A DNA stretch of 63,176 bases from an uncultured Methylocystaceae bacterium (GTDB lineage: Bacteria; Pseudomonadota; Alphaproteobacteria; Rhizobiales; Beijerinckiaceae), in the NCBI GenBank assembly GCA_903870245.1, contig CAIQCB010000066.1:1-63176 (forward strand), given 5' to 3'. The position numbers were made by a program, and so were the translations under genes. Below the pieces are notes generated by a model. It searched no databases. It was not told where the DNA came from and worked only from the letters and a program-made list of their open reading frames with translations. Every line of letters starts with the position of its first letter. Positions within the stretch are counted from its first letter, which is position 1. Positions 47,296 through 55,609 of this stretch are shown in pieces.

Positions 47296-47892
47296 ATGAT
47301 GATCTTGCGTTACTCGCCTGCTTCTCCATACGCCCGTAAAATCCGCATCGCCGCCGAACTTCTCGGATTATCGGACCGCATCCGCATCGAGCCCGCGAGC
47401 ACAGCCGATCCCGACGACACGCTGCGTGCGCAAAATCCGCTGGGAAAAATTCCGACGCTGATCCTTGCCGATGGTTCGGCGCTCTATGATAGTCGGGTGA
47501 TTGCTGATTATCTGGATTTTCTTGCCGGCGGCGGCCAGCTTACGCTCGCCGATCCAGAAAAGCGGTTCGCGGCGCAAAGGCTTCAGGCGCTGGGCGATGG
47601 CGTCAATGACGCCGCTTTGCTCATTCGTTACGAGATCGCGACCCGATCCGCCGCGCTGCGCGATCCTGAGGCGGTCGCGCTCCAGCAAGGCAAAATCGAC
47701 CGCGCGCTGGCGTCGCTTGAAGCGGCGCCGCCAGCCGGTCCGCCGGATATCGGTCACATCGCGGTCGCCTGCGCCCTGGGTTATCTTGATCTTCGTTTCG
47801 AGGGGACCTGGCGCAGCGCGCATCCGCGCCTTGTGGCCTGGCTTGACGATTTCGCCGCAAAAATCCCGGCCTATGAGGCGACAAGGGCCTGA
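47296..47892 (+). CDS. Glutathione S-transferase family protein
   Basis: 198 residues. N-terminal thioredoxin-like domain: ILRYSPASPYARKIRIAAEL with the family start, NPLGKIPTLILADGSALYDS (cis-Pro and glutathione-binding Ser region), then the helical C-terminal domain ending DIGHIAVACALGYLDLRFEG, the N-capping box. It conjugates or isomerises with glutathione in the cytoplasm; substrate unknown. Divergent from the Old Yellow Enzyme gene with 75 bp between. A second ATG one codon on is equally possible. Confidence 0.9.
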   Translation: MMILRYSPASPYARKIRIAAELLGLSDRIRIEPASTADPDDTLRAQNPLGKIPTLILADGSALYDSRVIADYLDFLAGGGQLTLADPEKRFAAQRLQALGDGVNDAALLIRYEIATRSAALRDPEAVALQQGKIDRALASLEAAPPAGPPDIGHIAVACALGYLDLRFEGTWRSAHPRLVAWLDDFAAKIPAYEATRA

Positions 47893-48002
47893 GCAGGCTT
47901 AATCCCCGGAGCGCGCGCGATTTGGCGACTTTGTCATGTTCCGGCGCCCCTGCGGCTGGTATAGACTTTGCTGCGAAGAAATCATTCGTGGAGCTGCGTG
48001 GC

Positions 48003-48167
48003 ATGACGGCAAGCCGACTGGGCAGAGAATTGACCGTGGCGCTGGCGTGCAAGATCGTCGCCATCGTCTTGATCTATGTCTCGTTCTTCAGCCCCTCCCA
48101 CCGTCACAGGCCAACGCCGGCCGACACAGCCGCATTCCTCACCGCCGGACCCGCCAAAAGCGAATAA
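48003..48167 (+). CDS. cydP: Cytochrome bd oxidase small subunit CydP
   Basis: 54 residues with one membrane helix (about 10-28) and a polar tail. MTASRLGRELTVALACKIVA followed by IVLIYVSFFSPSHRHRPT has the layout of CydP, small proteins encoded just upstream of cydA in many proteobacteria: short basic N-terminus, helix, FF-x-P turn. GTGGAG is 8 bp before the ATG. It ends 15 bp before cydA. An upstream in-frame start at 47922 is less likely. Confidence 0.78.
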   Translation: MTASRLGRELTVALACKIVAIVLIYVSFFSPSHRHRPTPADTAAFLTAGPAKSE

Positions 48168-48182
48168 AGGATAAGTGGATCA

Positions 48183-49757
48183 ATGGAATTCGACGTCGTT
48201 ACGCTCTCAAGGCTGCAATTCGCGCTGACGGCTTTGTATCACTTCCTGTTCGTGCCGTTGACGCTGGGGCTGTCACTCTTGCTGGCGATCATGGAGAGCG
48301 TTTACGTCATGACCGGCCGCACGGTCTGGCGCGACGCCGTAAAATTCTGGGGCACGCTTTTCGGCATCAATTTCGTGATGGGCGTGGCGACCGGCGTGAC
48401 CATGGAGTTCCAGTTTGGAACCAATTGGGCCTACTACGCACATTATGTCGGCGATATCTTTGGCGCGCCGCTTGCAATCGAAGGTCTGATGGCCTTCTTC
48501 ATGGAAGGAACCTTCGTCGGCCTATTCTTTTTCGGCTGGAAGCGTTTGACCAAAGTGCAGCATCTCGTCGTCACATGGCTGGTGGCGATTGGGACCAATT
48601 TCTCCGCCCTTTGGATTTTGATCGCCAACGCCTGGATGTCGAATCCGGTTGGCGCCGTATTCAATCCGCAAACCATGCGCATGGAATTGTCTTCTTTCCG
48701 GGACGTGGTGTTCAATCCTGTCGCGCAGTCTAAGTTCGTGCATACTGTGAGCGCCGGATACGTGACTGGCGCGATGTTCGTTCTGGCGATTTCGGCCTAT
48801 TACGTTTTGCGGGGTCGGCATCTGGAAATCGCGCGTCGCTCGCTTACCGTAGCCGCCAGCTTCGGGCTGGCCTCGGCGCTCTCGGTTGTCGTGCTAGGCG
48901 ACGAGAGCGGCTACACCGCCGGCGAGAACCAGAAGATGAAAATTGCAGCTATCGAGTCGATGTGGGAGACGGAGCCGCCGCCGGCGTCCTTCACCATCGT
49001 TGGCCTGCCCGATATCGAGAGCGAGACGACAAGATACGCCATCGAAATACCATGGCTACTGGGTCTTATCGCGACCCGCTCGCTCGATACCCCGGTCGAG
49101 GGCATCAAAGATCTCGTGGCGCAGGCTGAAAAGCGCATTCGCAACGGCATGGACGGCTATCTCTGGCTGGCGAAAGAGGGAGGCCGGGAGCATGTGGCGC
49201 TGCCCGACGCCCTGCAATCGTCCATGCGCGACGTTGGCTACACCCTGCTGCTCAAGAGCATCAGACAGGATGTCGAGAACGCCAGCGCCGAAGAAATTCA
49301 CGCTGCAGCGCTCAAGACAATCCCCAATGTCCCGGTGCTGTTCTGGTCGTTCAGAATAATGGTGGGGTTAGGTTTCTATTTCATCGCATTGTTTGGCGCA
49401 TCGTTCATTTTTTCTTGCAAGCGACGGCATGGACCGCTCTGGTTCATGAAATTGACGATGTGGAGTTTGCCTTTGCCCTGGATTGCCGCGGAACTGGGTT
49501 GGATTGTCGCTGAATATGGCCGTCAGCCCTGGATCATAGACGGGATCATGCCGACTTTTATGGGCGTTTCCAGCGTGCCAGCCAGTGATGTCGCCGCCAG
49601 CCTCGCGGCTTTCGTTCTTTTTTACTCTTCGCTGGCGGCTGTGGATCTGGCATTGATTGTGAAATATGTCCGGCTTGGCCCTCACGCTAAGACGCATGAA
49701 CCAACGTCTTCTGGTCCCTTGCCGGTCCCTCAACCAACCTACGACGCGCCGCGCTGA
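48183..49757 (+). CDS. cydA: Cytochrome bd ubiquinol oxidase subunit I
   Basis: 524 residues, inner membrane. With CydB it oxidises ubiquinol and reduces oxygen to water with high affinity. Visible landmarks: SRLQFALTALYHFLFVPLTLG with the heme ligand His, KFVHTVSAGYVTGAMFVL with the second, the quinol-binding stretch GDESGYTAGENQKMKIAAIESMW in part, and GWIVAEYGRQPWIIDG. The Q loop length looks like the E. coli type. Second gene of cydPABX; no cydDC is present in the window. Confidence 0.97.
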   Translation: MEFDVVTLSRLQFALTALYHFLFVPLTLGLSLLLAIMESVYVMTGRTVWRDAVKFWGTLFGINFVMGVATGVTMEFQFGTNWAYYAHYVGDIFGAPLAIEGLMAFFMEGTFVGLFFFGWKRLTKVQHLVVTWLVAIGTNFSALWILIANAWMSNPVGAVFNPQTMRMELSSFRDVVFNPVAQSKFVHTVSAGYVTGAMFVLAISAYYVLRGRHLEIARRSLTVAASFGLASALSVVVLGDESGYTAGENQKMKIAAIESMWETEPPPASFTIVGLPDIESETTRYAIEIPWLLGLIATRSLDTPVEGIKDLVAQAEKRIRNGMDGYLWLAKEGGREHVALPDALQSSMRDVGYTLLLKSIRQDVENASAEEIHAAALKTIPNVPVLFWSFRIMVGLGFYFIALFGASFIFSCKRRHGPLWFMKLTMWSLPLPWIAAELGWIVAEYGRQPWIIDGIMPTFMGVSSVPASDVAASLAAFVLFYSSLAAVDLALIVKYVRLGPHAKTHEPTSSGPLPVPQPTYDAPR

Positions 49758-49770
49758 GAAGGCTCCCTTC

Positions 49771-50910
49771 ATGCCCGATTATATGACCCTGCGGATCATC
49801 TGGTGGCTGCTTGTCGGCGTGTTGCTGGTCGGCTTCGCGATTATGGACGGTTTTGATCTCGGGGTTGCGATCCTTCATCCCTTTGTCGCGCGCACCGACC
49901 TTCAACGCCGTGTCTCGCTCAACACCATCGCCCCTGTTTGGGAGGGCAATCAAATCTGGTTTATTCTCGGCGGCGGCGCTGTTTTCGCCGCCTGGCCCTT
50001 GCTCTACGCCGTCTCCTTTTCCGGCTTTTATCTTGCAATGCTGCTGGTGCTTCTGTCGCTGATCCTGCGTCCGGTGGCGATTACGTTTCGAGGAAAGATG
50101 GAGGCGCGAGGCTGGCGACAAACATGGGACTGGTTGTTCTTCCTGTCCGGTCTCCTGCCGGCGTTGCTGTTCGGCGTTGCTTTCGGAAATCTGCTGCTTG
50201 GCGCGCCTTTCCGCATCGATCAGTCCCTGCGATCGATATACGAAGGCGGACTGATCGGTTTGCTCTCGCCCTTTGCTCTGCTGTGTGGCCTCGTCAGCGT
50301 TACAATGATCGTCATGCAGGGCGCCGCCTGGCTAGCTTGCAAGGCCGAGGGTTCTGTCGCCGAGAATGCGCGATGGATTGGTCCGATAGCGGCGCTTTTG
50401 CTCGTGCTCCTTTTCATAGTTGCCGGCATCTGGATCGCCACAACGGTCGATGGCTATATGATCGTTGATGGCGGAGACCCCAATGGTCCTTCGAACCCCA
50501 CCTACAAGACGGTGGTCGCCGATCGGGGCGCTTGGCTCTATAATTACGCCCTCTACAAATGGCCCGCGATCGCGCCGGCACTGGCCTGCGTGAGCGCGCT
50601 CATGGCGGCGATCTTTATGGCGGCGCGCAAATGCGGCCCCGCAATGCTGGCGTCGAGCGTTTCAGTGGCGGGCGTCGTGATGACGGCGGGTTTCAGCATG
50701 TATCCCTTCCTGTTACCGTCTTCGACCCACCCCAACGACAGTTTGACGATCTGGGACGCTTCCTCCAGTCGGACGACTCTGGGACTCATGCTGGGGGCGG
50801 TGATCATTTTCTTGCCGATCATCCTCGCCTACACTTCATGGGTTTATTACGTCCTGCGCGGCCGCGTCAGTGAGGCGGCGATCGAGCGGGGCGACGATTA
50901 TTACTATTGA
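49771..50910 (+). CDS. cydB: Cytochrome bd ubiquinol oxidase subunit II
   Basis: 379 residues with about eight membrane helices. Family motifs: MDGFDLGVAILHPFVARTD near residue 21, NTIAPVWEGNQIWFILGGGA, LLGAPFRID and STHPNDSLTIWDASSS. It starts 13 bp after cydA. A longer frame beginning inside cydA (49666) is ignored because this start gives the standard N-terminus MPDYMTLRIIWWLLVG. Confidence 0.97.
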   Translation: MPDYMTLRIIWWLLVGVLLVGFAIMDGFDLGVAILHPFVARTDLQRRVSLNTIAPVWEGNQIWFILGGGAVFAAWPLLYAVSFSGFYLAMLLVLLSLILRPVAITFRGKMEARGWRQTWDWLFFLSGLLPALLFGVAFGNLLLGAPFRIDQSLRSIYEGGLIGLLSPFALLCGLVSVTMIVMQGAAWLACKAEGSVAENARWIGPIAALLLVLLFIVAGIWIATTVDGYMIVDGGDPNGPSNPTYKTVVADRGAWLYNYALYKWPAIAPALACVSALMAAIFMAARKCGPAMLASSVSVAGVVMTAGFSMYPFLLPSSTHPNDSLTIWDASSSRTTLGLMLGAVIIFLPIILAYTSWVYYVLRGRVSEAAIERGDDYYY

Positions 50911-50927
50911 ACGGAGTGACGCCGACC

Positions 50928-51062
50928 ATGTGGTATTTCGCCTGGATTCTGGGGCTTGGCCTCGCCTGCGCTTTTGCAATTCTTAACGCCATGTGGCTCG
51001 AACTCGATGAGGAAATTCCCAATCAGCATAATTGGGAAGAGGACTGGACCCCGGAAGCGTGA
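50928..51062 (+). CDS. cydX: Cytochrome bd oxidase small subunit CydX
   Basis: 44 residues: MWYFAWILGLGLACAFAILN, then AMWLELDEEIP and an acidic tail. The W-Y-F-x-W-x-L-G start, one helix and the position 17 bp after cydB are diagnostic for CydX, a third subunit that stabilises the hemes of the bd oxidase. An ACGGAGTGAC ribosome site precedes it. Confidence 0.93.
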   Translation: MWYFAWILGLGLACAFAILNAMWLELDEEIPNQHNWEEDWTPEA

Positions 51063-51082
51063 GTCTGGCGGGAAAAGTCCTT

Positions 51083-51874
51083 ATGCGGCGCGCGCTTCAA
51101 ATATTATTTTCACTCATTCTTTTGGCAGAACCCTCTTGCGCCCAGACTATAGATTTGTCCGCGACGACAATTCTGGATCTGTCGCATCCTTTTGACGACA
51201 ATACGATCCATTGGCCAACTGATCCCTCCGGTTTCGAATTGCGTTCCATCCACAGGGGCGTCACAGAAAAGGGATTTTTTTACTATGCCAATTCCTTTTG
51301 CGCTCCCGAGCATAGCGGCACGCATCTCGATGCGCCGATGCATTTTGCCGATGGTCGCTGGACGAATTCGGATATTCCGGTTGAGCGTTTGATCGGTCCG
51401 GCGATTGTCATCGACGTCACAACGAAAGCCTCCGTAACGACGGACTACCGCCTGACTCCCGAGGATGTGCGTCAATGGGAGGAGATTCATGGGGTAATTC
51501 CTGACGGCGCTATTGTTTTATTGCGCACCGGCTGGAGCGCGCGCTGGCCAGATCGTAAAGCTTACATGGGAGACGACACGCCGGGCGACGCAACCCGCCT
51601 GCATTTTCCATCTTATGGACCGGACGCCGCAGCCTATCTTGTGAACAAGCGACATAGTCGCATCCTGGGCGTCGACACGGCTAGCGTCGATTACGGACCT
51701 TCGCAAGATTTTCCAGTTCATCGTATATTAGGCGCTGCCAATGTTATGGGTCTCGAAAACCTCGCCAATCTTGAGAAGCTCCCGGCGACGGGCGCAACAC
51801 TTGTAGCTTTACCGATGAAAATCGCCAAAGGCTCGGGCGCCCCTACTCGCGTGATCGCCTTCATTCCACGATAA
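51083..51874 (+). CDS. Secreted cyclase family protein (kynurenine formamidase-like)
   Basis: 263 residues. A signal peptide (cleavage after PSCA, residue 20) places it in the periplasm, unlike cytoplasmic KynB. The metal-binding motif HSGTHLDAPMHFADG (HxGTHxDxPxHF type) is intact, as are LLRTGW and ILGVDTASVDYG. The family hydrolyses amides or cyclises substrates with bound zinc or manganese. Substrate unknown. It starts 20 bp after cydX and may be read from the cyd operon. Confidence 0.88.
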   Translation: MRRALQILFSLILLAEPSCAQTIDLSATTILDLSHPFDDNTIHWPTDPSGFELRSIHRGVTEKGFFYYANSFCAPEHSGTHLDAPMHFADGRWTNSDIPVERLIGPAIVIDVTTKASVTTDYRLTPEDVRQWEEIHGVIPDGAIVLLRTGWSARWPDRKAYMGDDTPGDATRLHFPSYGPDAAAYLVNKRHSRILGVDTASVDYGPSQDFPVHRILGAANVMGLENLANLEKLPATGATLVALPMKIAKGSGAPTRVIAFIPR

Positions 51875-51906
51875 GAGACGAGCGAAAAATTCCTTCGCAA
51901 GGATGA

Positions 51907-52263
51907 TTATTTTGCAAGAAAGACAAGTGAGGCGCCGGCGGCGATAAGCGTAAAGCCAAGCAGATGCCGCCATGTGAGCATTTCGCCGAGCACGAAAACC
52001 GAAAAACCGGAAAAGATCAGTAGTGTGATCACTTCTTGTATAGTCTTGAGCTGTGAGGCTGAATAGACTCCATAGCCGATCCGGTTTGCCGGCACAGCCA
52101 GACAATATTCGACCAGTGCTATGCTCCAGCTGATCAAAATTGCGGCGGTCATATTCAGCCGGGGAAACTTCAGATGGCCGTACCAGGCGAAGGTCATGAA
52201 CAGATTTGAGGCGACAAGCAGAAGGATCGGCGCCACGCGCGCCGAGACAGCAAAAGAGAACAT
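51907..52263 (-). CDS. DMT family / DUF486 membrane protein
   Basis: 118 residues with four membrane helices. It starts with a hydrophobic ILLLVASNLFMTFAWYGHLK and contains ILISWSIALVEYCLAVPANRIGYG (in part) and SASQLKTIQEVITLLIF, the DUF486 signatures. The family is a small relative of drug/metabolite transporters; no substrate is known. It converges on the cyclase gene 32 bp away. Confidence 0.9.
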   Translation of the reverse strand: MFSFAVSARVAPILLLVASNLFMTFAWYGHLKFPRLNMTAAILISWSIALVEYCLAVPANRIGYGVYSASQLKTIQEVITLLIFSGFSVFVLGEMLTWRHLLGFTLIAAGASLVFLAK

Positions 52264-52298
52264 GATGACCTGACTTGTTGGCGCTTCAGCTAAGATGT

Positions 52299-52649
52299 TT
52301 ACCGAGGGGATTTACGCAGACAGAGATAACGGTGCTCCGCCGTATGTCGCAAGAAAATCCAGGGCTCCTTCATCTCGATTTCGGATGTGCCGCCATCGGC
52401 GTAGGAGAGTTTATACAACCCGGGACGCAATCGCCTCCAGCTTATTTTCACAGGTTGAGGGGCGGCCTCAGTCAGGACCCCTTTCTCGTCGAAACGCTCC
52501 TGCCACCACTCGGCGGCATTGACGGTATTGCCGTCATTGATCATCGTGCAGGACCAGACACCGTAAAATGGAGGGCCCCAGTCGGCGCAGGAGATGGTTG
52601 TCATCGACAGTCCCAAAAAGACAAAAGGGACTAAAGCCAAGCTTTTCAT
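52299..52649 (-). CDS. Small secreted protein of unknown function
   Basis: 116 residues from the ATG at 52649; the frame continues upstream antisense to the next gene but the signal peptide (MKSLALVPFVFLGLSMTTIS-C, possible lipobox-like Cys) sets the start. The mature part has WGPPFYGVWSCTMINDG, AAEWWQERFDEKG and a C-terminal RHTAEHRYLCLRK. No family recognised. It is divergent from the gene at 52780. Confidence 0.6.
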   Translation of the reverse strand: MKSLALVPFVFLGLSMTTISCADWGPPFYGVWSCTMINDGNTVNAAEWWQERFDEKGVLTEAAPQPVKISWRRLRPGLYKLSYADGGTSEIEMKEPWIFLRHTAEHRYLCLRKSPR

Positions 52650-52779
52650 TGCACCGCTATCCGGATTACGCTCTACGCAGATATTAGGGTTGAAAATGTC
52701 CTGAGTGAAGTCGCTGTCCTGTTTGTTCGTCAAGTTACAAGGGCAATCGATAAAATTCCCATGATCGAAGGAGATTGTG

Positions 52780-53076
52780 ATGAAAAGAGGAAAAGTCCTT
52801 GTTGTTTTTTGGTTGGGGATTGGCCTGGCCCCTGCATCGGCCTCGAGCGATGACGCCTGGAAGGCTTTCGCCTCGGATGTCGAAGACAAATGTCGTCTTG
52901 CAATTTCGAAGGTGCTTAAAAATCCCAAAATCGATGTGGACGCCGTGGGCACAGAAAGTCATGGCGTCGCTATTGGTCGTGGGACAGTAATCGGCGGCAA
53001 GCGCAGAAAAGCAATCGTTTGCCTTTATGACAAGAAATCCCGAACGGTGGACGTTAGCGGCGAGATGAATCCATGA
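52780..53076 (+). CDS. Small secreted protein coupled to the beta-lactamase gene
   Basis: 98 residues: signal peptide (MKRGKVLVVFWLGIGLAPAS-A), then a small mature domain with DDAWKAFASDVEDKCRLAI and KAIVCLYDKKSRTVDVSGEM containing two cysteines. The GAAGGAG site precedes the ATG. Its stop overlaps the start of the class D beta-lactamase gene by 4 bp (ATGA), so translation is coupled. No family recognised; coupling suggests a periplasmic role linked to the enzyme or to cell wall stress. Confidence 0.72.
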   Translation: MKRGKVLVVFWLGIGLAPASASSDDAWKAFASDVEDKCRLAISKVLKNPKIDVDAVGTESHGVAIGRGTVIGGKRRKAIVCLYDKKSRTVDVSGEMNP

Positions 53077-53924
53077 CTTCGCCGACGATATCAAAACCGA
53101 TCCTAACGGAAAGGATCATTTCGAAAAGACTGATGCTGCTTGTTTTACTTATTTGCGCCATTGCGCCCGTTTTTCCTCTTGTGGCGACTTCCGAGGAGTT
53201 TATCGAGCGTGACTCATTGCGCGAGGTCATGGCGAAGAACGGCGTGGACGGCGCCTTTGTCGGCTATGACGTCAGTGCGGGCCGTGTTTTTCTTATAAAT
53301 GCGCCGCGCGCGCGCAAGCGCCTCAATCCTGCATCGACATTCAAGATCGCCAACAGCCTGATCGCTCTTGAAACCGGTGTGGTTCGGGATGAAAACGAGG
53401 TCATTCCTTACCGCTCAGAAACACCGCCCTTGATCAGGGAATGGGCGCGCGACATGTCGATGCGCGAAGCCATCAAATTATCCAATGTGCCAATTTATCA
53501 GGAATTGGCGCGGCGTATCGGCCTTGGGCGCTACCATGAATGGCTGTCTCGTCTGACCTACGGCAACGCCGAGACCGGCTCCGTTGTTGACCGGTTCTGG
53601 CTGGATGGTCCGCTCGCTATCAGTGCTGTCGAGCAGGCGTATTTTGTCGCCGAACTGGCGTTACGAAAACTCCCGTTGTCTCGACGAGCCCAGGATGTCG
53701 TATGTGATATTATGAAATATGAAACGGTGGCCGATCATACGATTTACGCCAAAACAGGTTGGTGCCGCTCTTGCAAGCCGCAAATCGGCTGGTGGGTTGG
53801 ATGGGTGCAGCAACGCGGGGGCGTTTTTGCTTTTGCGCTCAATATAGATGTCGTCGGCGTTGCGGATCTCGACAAAAGGATACCGGTCGCGAAGGAGCTT
53901 TTGTCGCAGTTTGGCGCGATCTGA
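53073..53924 (+). CDS. Class D (OXA-type) beta-lactamase
   Basis: 283 residues with an N-terminal hydrophobic signal or anchor (about 19-38). All four class D active-site elements are present: Ser88-Thr-Phe-Lys91 (PASTFK), Ser137-Asn-Val139, Tyr163-Gly-Asn165 and Lys227-Thr-Gly229, as well as WLDGPLAISAVEQ. It should open beta-lactam rings in the periplasm, with Lys91 probably carboxylated. The gene overlaps the preceding small secreted protein by 4 bp. No integron, transposon or insertion sequence flanks it, so it looks like a chromosomal resident rather than an acquired cassette. Confidence 0.92.
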   Translation: MTSPTISKPILTERIISKRLMLLVLLICAIAPVFPLVATSEEFIERDSLREVMAKNGVDGAFVGYDVSAGRVFLINAPRARKRLNPASTFKIANSLIALETGVVRDENEVIPYRSETPPLIREWARDMSMREAIKLSNVPIYQELARRIGLGRYHEWLSRLTYGNAETGSVVDRFWLDGPLAISAVEQAYFVAELALRKLPLSRRAQDVVCDIMKYETVADHTIYAKTGWCRSCKPQIGWWVGWVQQRGGVFAFALNIDVVGVADLDKRIPVAKELLSQFGAI

Positions 53925-53985
53925 TTGACAACATATTTAACTGGCGTGTTTAACTTTCTTGTTTTCCGGGAGCTTTATACCCATA

Positions 53986-54029
53986 TCAATTACCATCTCC
54001 AATCTCTTCAATTACCATCTCCAATCTCT
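53986..54029 (+). repeat. 22-bp perfect tandem repeat
   Basis: Two identical adjacent 22-bp units, TCAATTACCATCTCCAATCTCT, at 53986-54007 and 54008-54029, ending 14 bp before the start of the next gene. Similar in size and place to the repeat before gatA. Confidence 0.93.
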
Positions 54030-54043
54030 CGGAAAGTAATGAA

Positions 54044-54328
54044 ATGCTGTGGTCTTCAATTGATCCTGCCGTGGCAGCGGGCGTTGTCGCCTCCACTGCA
54101 GTCACCGACGCCGTCTATGTCTTTTTCAACGCCGCCGTTGCTGCGCGTAGAAGAGTCGCCGCCGCGAGCTGGAGTAGCCTGTGGTATCTGCTTTCGGCCT
54201 TCGCCGTGATCAGCTATACGACGAACGCAGCCTATGTATTGTTTGCGGCGCTTGGGGCGTGGATTGGCGGTTTTTTCGCCGTAACGGCGCTACAATATAC
54301 CGCTTCCTCGTCTAAAATTGAGGAATAA
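54044..54328 (+). CDS. Small membrane protein, Rhizobiales type
   Basis: 94 residues with three likely membrane helices. The core VAAGVVASTAVTDAVYVFFN, RRRVAAASWSSLWYLLSAFA and TNAAYVLFAALGAWIGG resembles proteins I associate with Rhizobiales genomes that have no assigned role. The start codon follows a GGAAAG site shortly after the 22-bp tandem repeat. A frame at 53925 in another phase is rejected. Confidence 0.75.
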   Translation: MLWSSIDPAVAAGVVASTAVTDAVYVFFNAAVAARRRVAAASWSSLWYLLSAFAVISYTTNAAYVLFAALGAWIGGFFAVTALQYTASSSKIEE

Positions 54329-54370
54329 GCCATTTACGCAATCGCGGCGTTCGAACATGGAGTTTTGACC

Positions 54371-54727
54371 ATGATGCGCAAGCTCGGCTCTGATTATCTC
54401 ATTCTGGGTATTTCATTTTTGGCGATAATCGCGGCGTCGGGTTCGGCTATGGCGCGTCCCGCGAGATGTGTGATTACTGGCAGCGTTCCCTATAAAGGCA
54501 AATGCGATTTTATGAACTCTGGCGCCAGCTTCTCTATAGCGCCGATTGGCCGCAATAGCTTCCCCGGCGGGATTAACCCCGTGAGCGTGGCCGTCGTTTC
54601 CCCTGGTATTGCGGAAGTCCGCGGCCTAACGCGAGAGGGGATTAATTCTCGTTGGGGAGAGGCCCGTCGATCGAAACGCGATCCAGCCTGCTGGGAAAGT
54701 TCCGATTTTCGGATCTGTGTGTATTAG
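54371..54727 (+). CDS. Small secreted Cys-containing protein
   Basis: 118 residues: signal peptide (cleavage after SAMA, about residue 29), then ARPARCVITGSVPYKGKCDF, a middle domain, and the conserved-looking AEVRGLTREGINSRWGEARRS and DPACWESSDFRICVY. Four cysteines would allow two disulfides. This pattern occurs in small Rhizobiales secreted proteins of unknown function. GGAG lies 8 bp before the ATG. Confidence 0.75.
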   Translation: MMRKLGSDYLILGISFLAIIAASGSAMARPARCVITGSVPYKGKCDFMNSGASFSIAPIGRNSFPGGINPVSVAVVSPGIAEVRGLTREGINSRWGEARRSKRDPACWESSDFRICVY

Positions 54728-54909
54728 CGAATTTCCCGGTTTCATTGAGCGTCACAGAAACTCTGATCTATTGGGTTGTCGTGATTTCTTTCACAGAATC
54801 ACTCTCCAAATCGGAGCAAAGAGCATTTTCGCCGATGTTGCGCCGTGTGATCGCTTCCTCTTTCTTAACCTTTTTGTGGTGACTTTTCGCCGCTTCGGAG
54901 TTCGGTCAC

Positions 54910-55440
54910 ATGCGTAAAACACCTGTAGCTTTAGCTATCCTACTTCTCGCTCTCACGATTGGCCTTTCGGGCTGCGCCAGCAACGGACCCGCTATGCCGC
55001 AGGTGGCGGTGATGCCCGGAAAGGGCAAATCCTACGAGGCCTTCCAGCGCGACGACGCCTACTGCCAAAGCTCGGGCCAGGCGGCGATTGGCGGACAGTC
55101 GCCCGGCGCCGCCGCCAATAGCGCCGCGCTCGGCACAGTTGTCCTCGGCACCGGGCTTGGCGCGGCTTCTGGAGCCCTTATAGGCGCGGCGGCGGGCAAT
55201 CGGCCGGGAACAGGCGCCGCCATAGGCGGCGGCGCGGGTATGCTGTTGGGGAGCGCTGTGGGTTCAGGTCAGTCCCGTCAGGCGGGTGGTTCTTTGCAGT
55301 CGCGCTATGACACCGTCTATGCCCAGTGCATGTCTGCTAAAGGTCACCGGGTCGGCGAGTCGCCGCTTGCTCAACCTGTCTATGCCGCCCCTGCGCCCAT
55401 GTATCCTGCTTATCCTGCGGGCCCATATCCCTATTATTGA
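54910..55440 (+). CDS. Glycine-zipper lipoprotein
   Basis: 176 residues. The signal ends LSGC (Cys22), a lipobox, so the protein should be a lipoprotein, probably of the outer membrane. Residues about 70-125 form a glycine zipper (ALGTVVLGTGLGAASGALIG and IGGGAGMLLGSAVGSG), a membrane-inserting or self-associating segment. The C-terminus is Pro/Tyr-rich (PMYPAYPAGPYPYY). Cys49 and Cys-containing YAQCMSAKGHRVG flank the zipper, as in other YMGG-type proteins. Confidence 0.85.
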   Translation: MRKTPVALAILLLALTIGLSGCASNGPAMPQVAVMPGKGKSYEAFQRDDAYCQSSGQAAIGGQSPGAAANSAALGTVVLGTGLGAASGALIGAAAGNRPGTGAAIGGGAGMLLGSAVGSGQSRQAGGSLQSRYDTVYAQCMSAKGHRVGESPLAQPVYAAPAPMYPAYPAGPYPYY

Positions 55441-55581
55441 TTCATGATCCAGAAGGATCGCCAAAGAGCCGTTTCCCGCAAGACAAGTCATGTCGTTTTA
55501 AGGTTGAGCCTGTGTTGTGGTTTGAAGCCTGGCTTTCTCGCCAGTAAGATTCAAACTTGATTTTTCCCGTCTATGAAATAC

Positions 55582-55607
55582 AAATCTCCCTTGTTTTGGG
55601 GAGATTT
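55582..55607 (+). promoter_or_regulatory. Hairpin covering the H-NS ribosome binding site
   Basis: AAATCTCCC (55582-55590) pairs perfectly with GGGAGATTT (55599-55607) across an 8-nt loop. The GGGGAG ribosome site (55598-55603) lies in the 3' arm, and the ATG is at 55610. In the folded leader the site would be closed, so translation may respond to temperature or to a bound factor. Confidence 0.65.
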
Positions 55608-55609
55608 TA

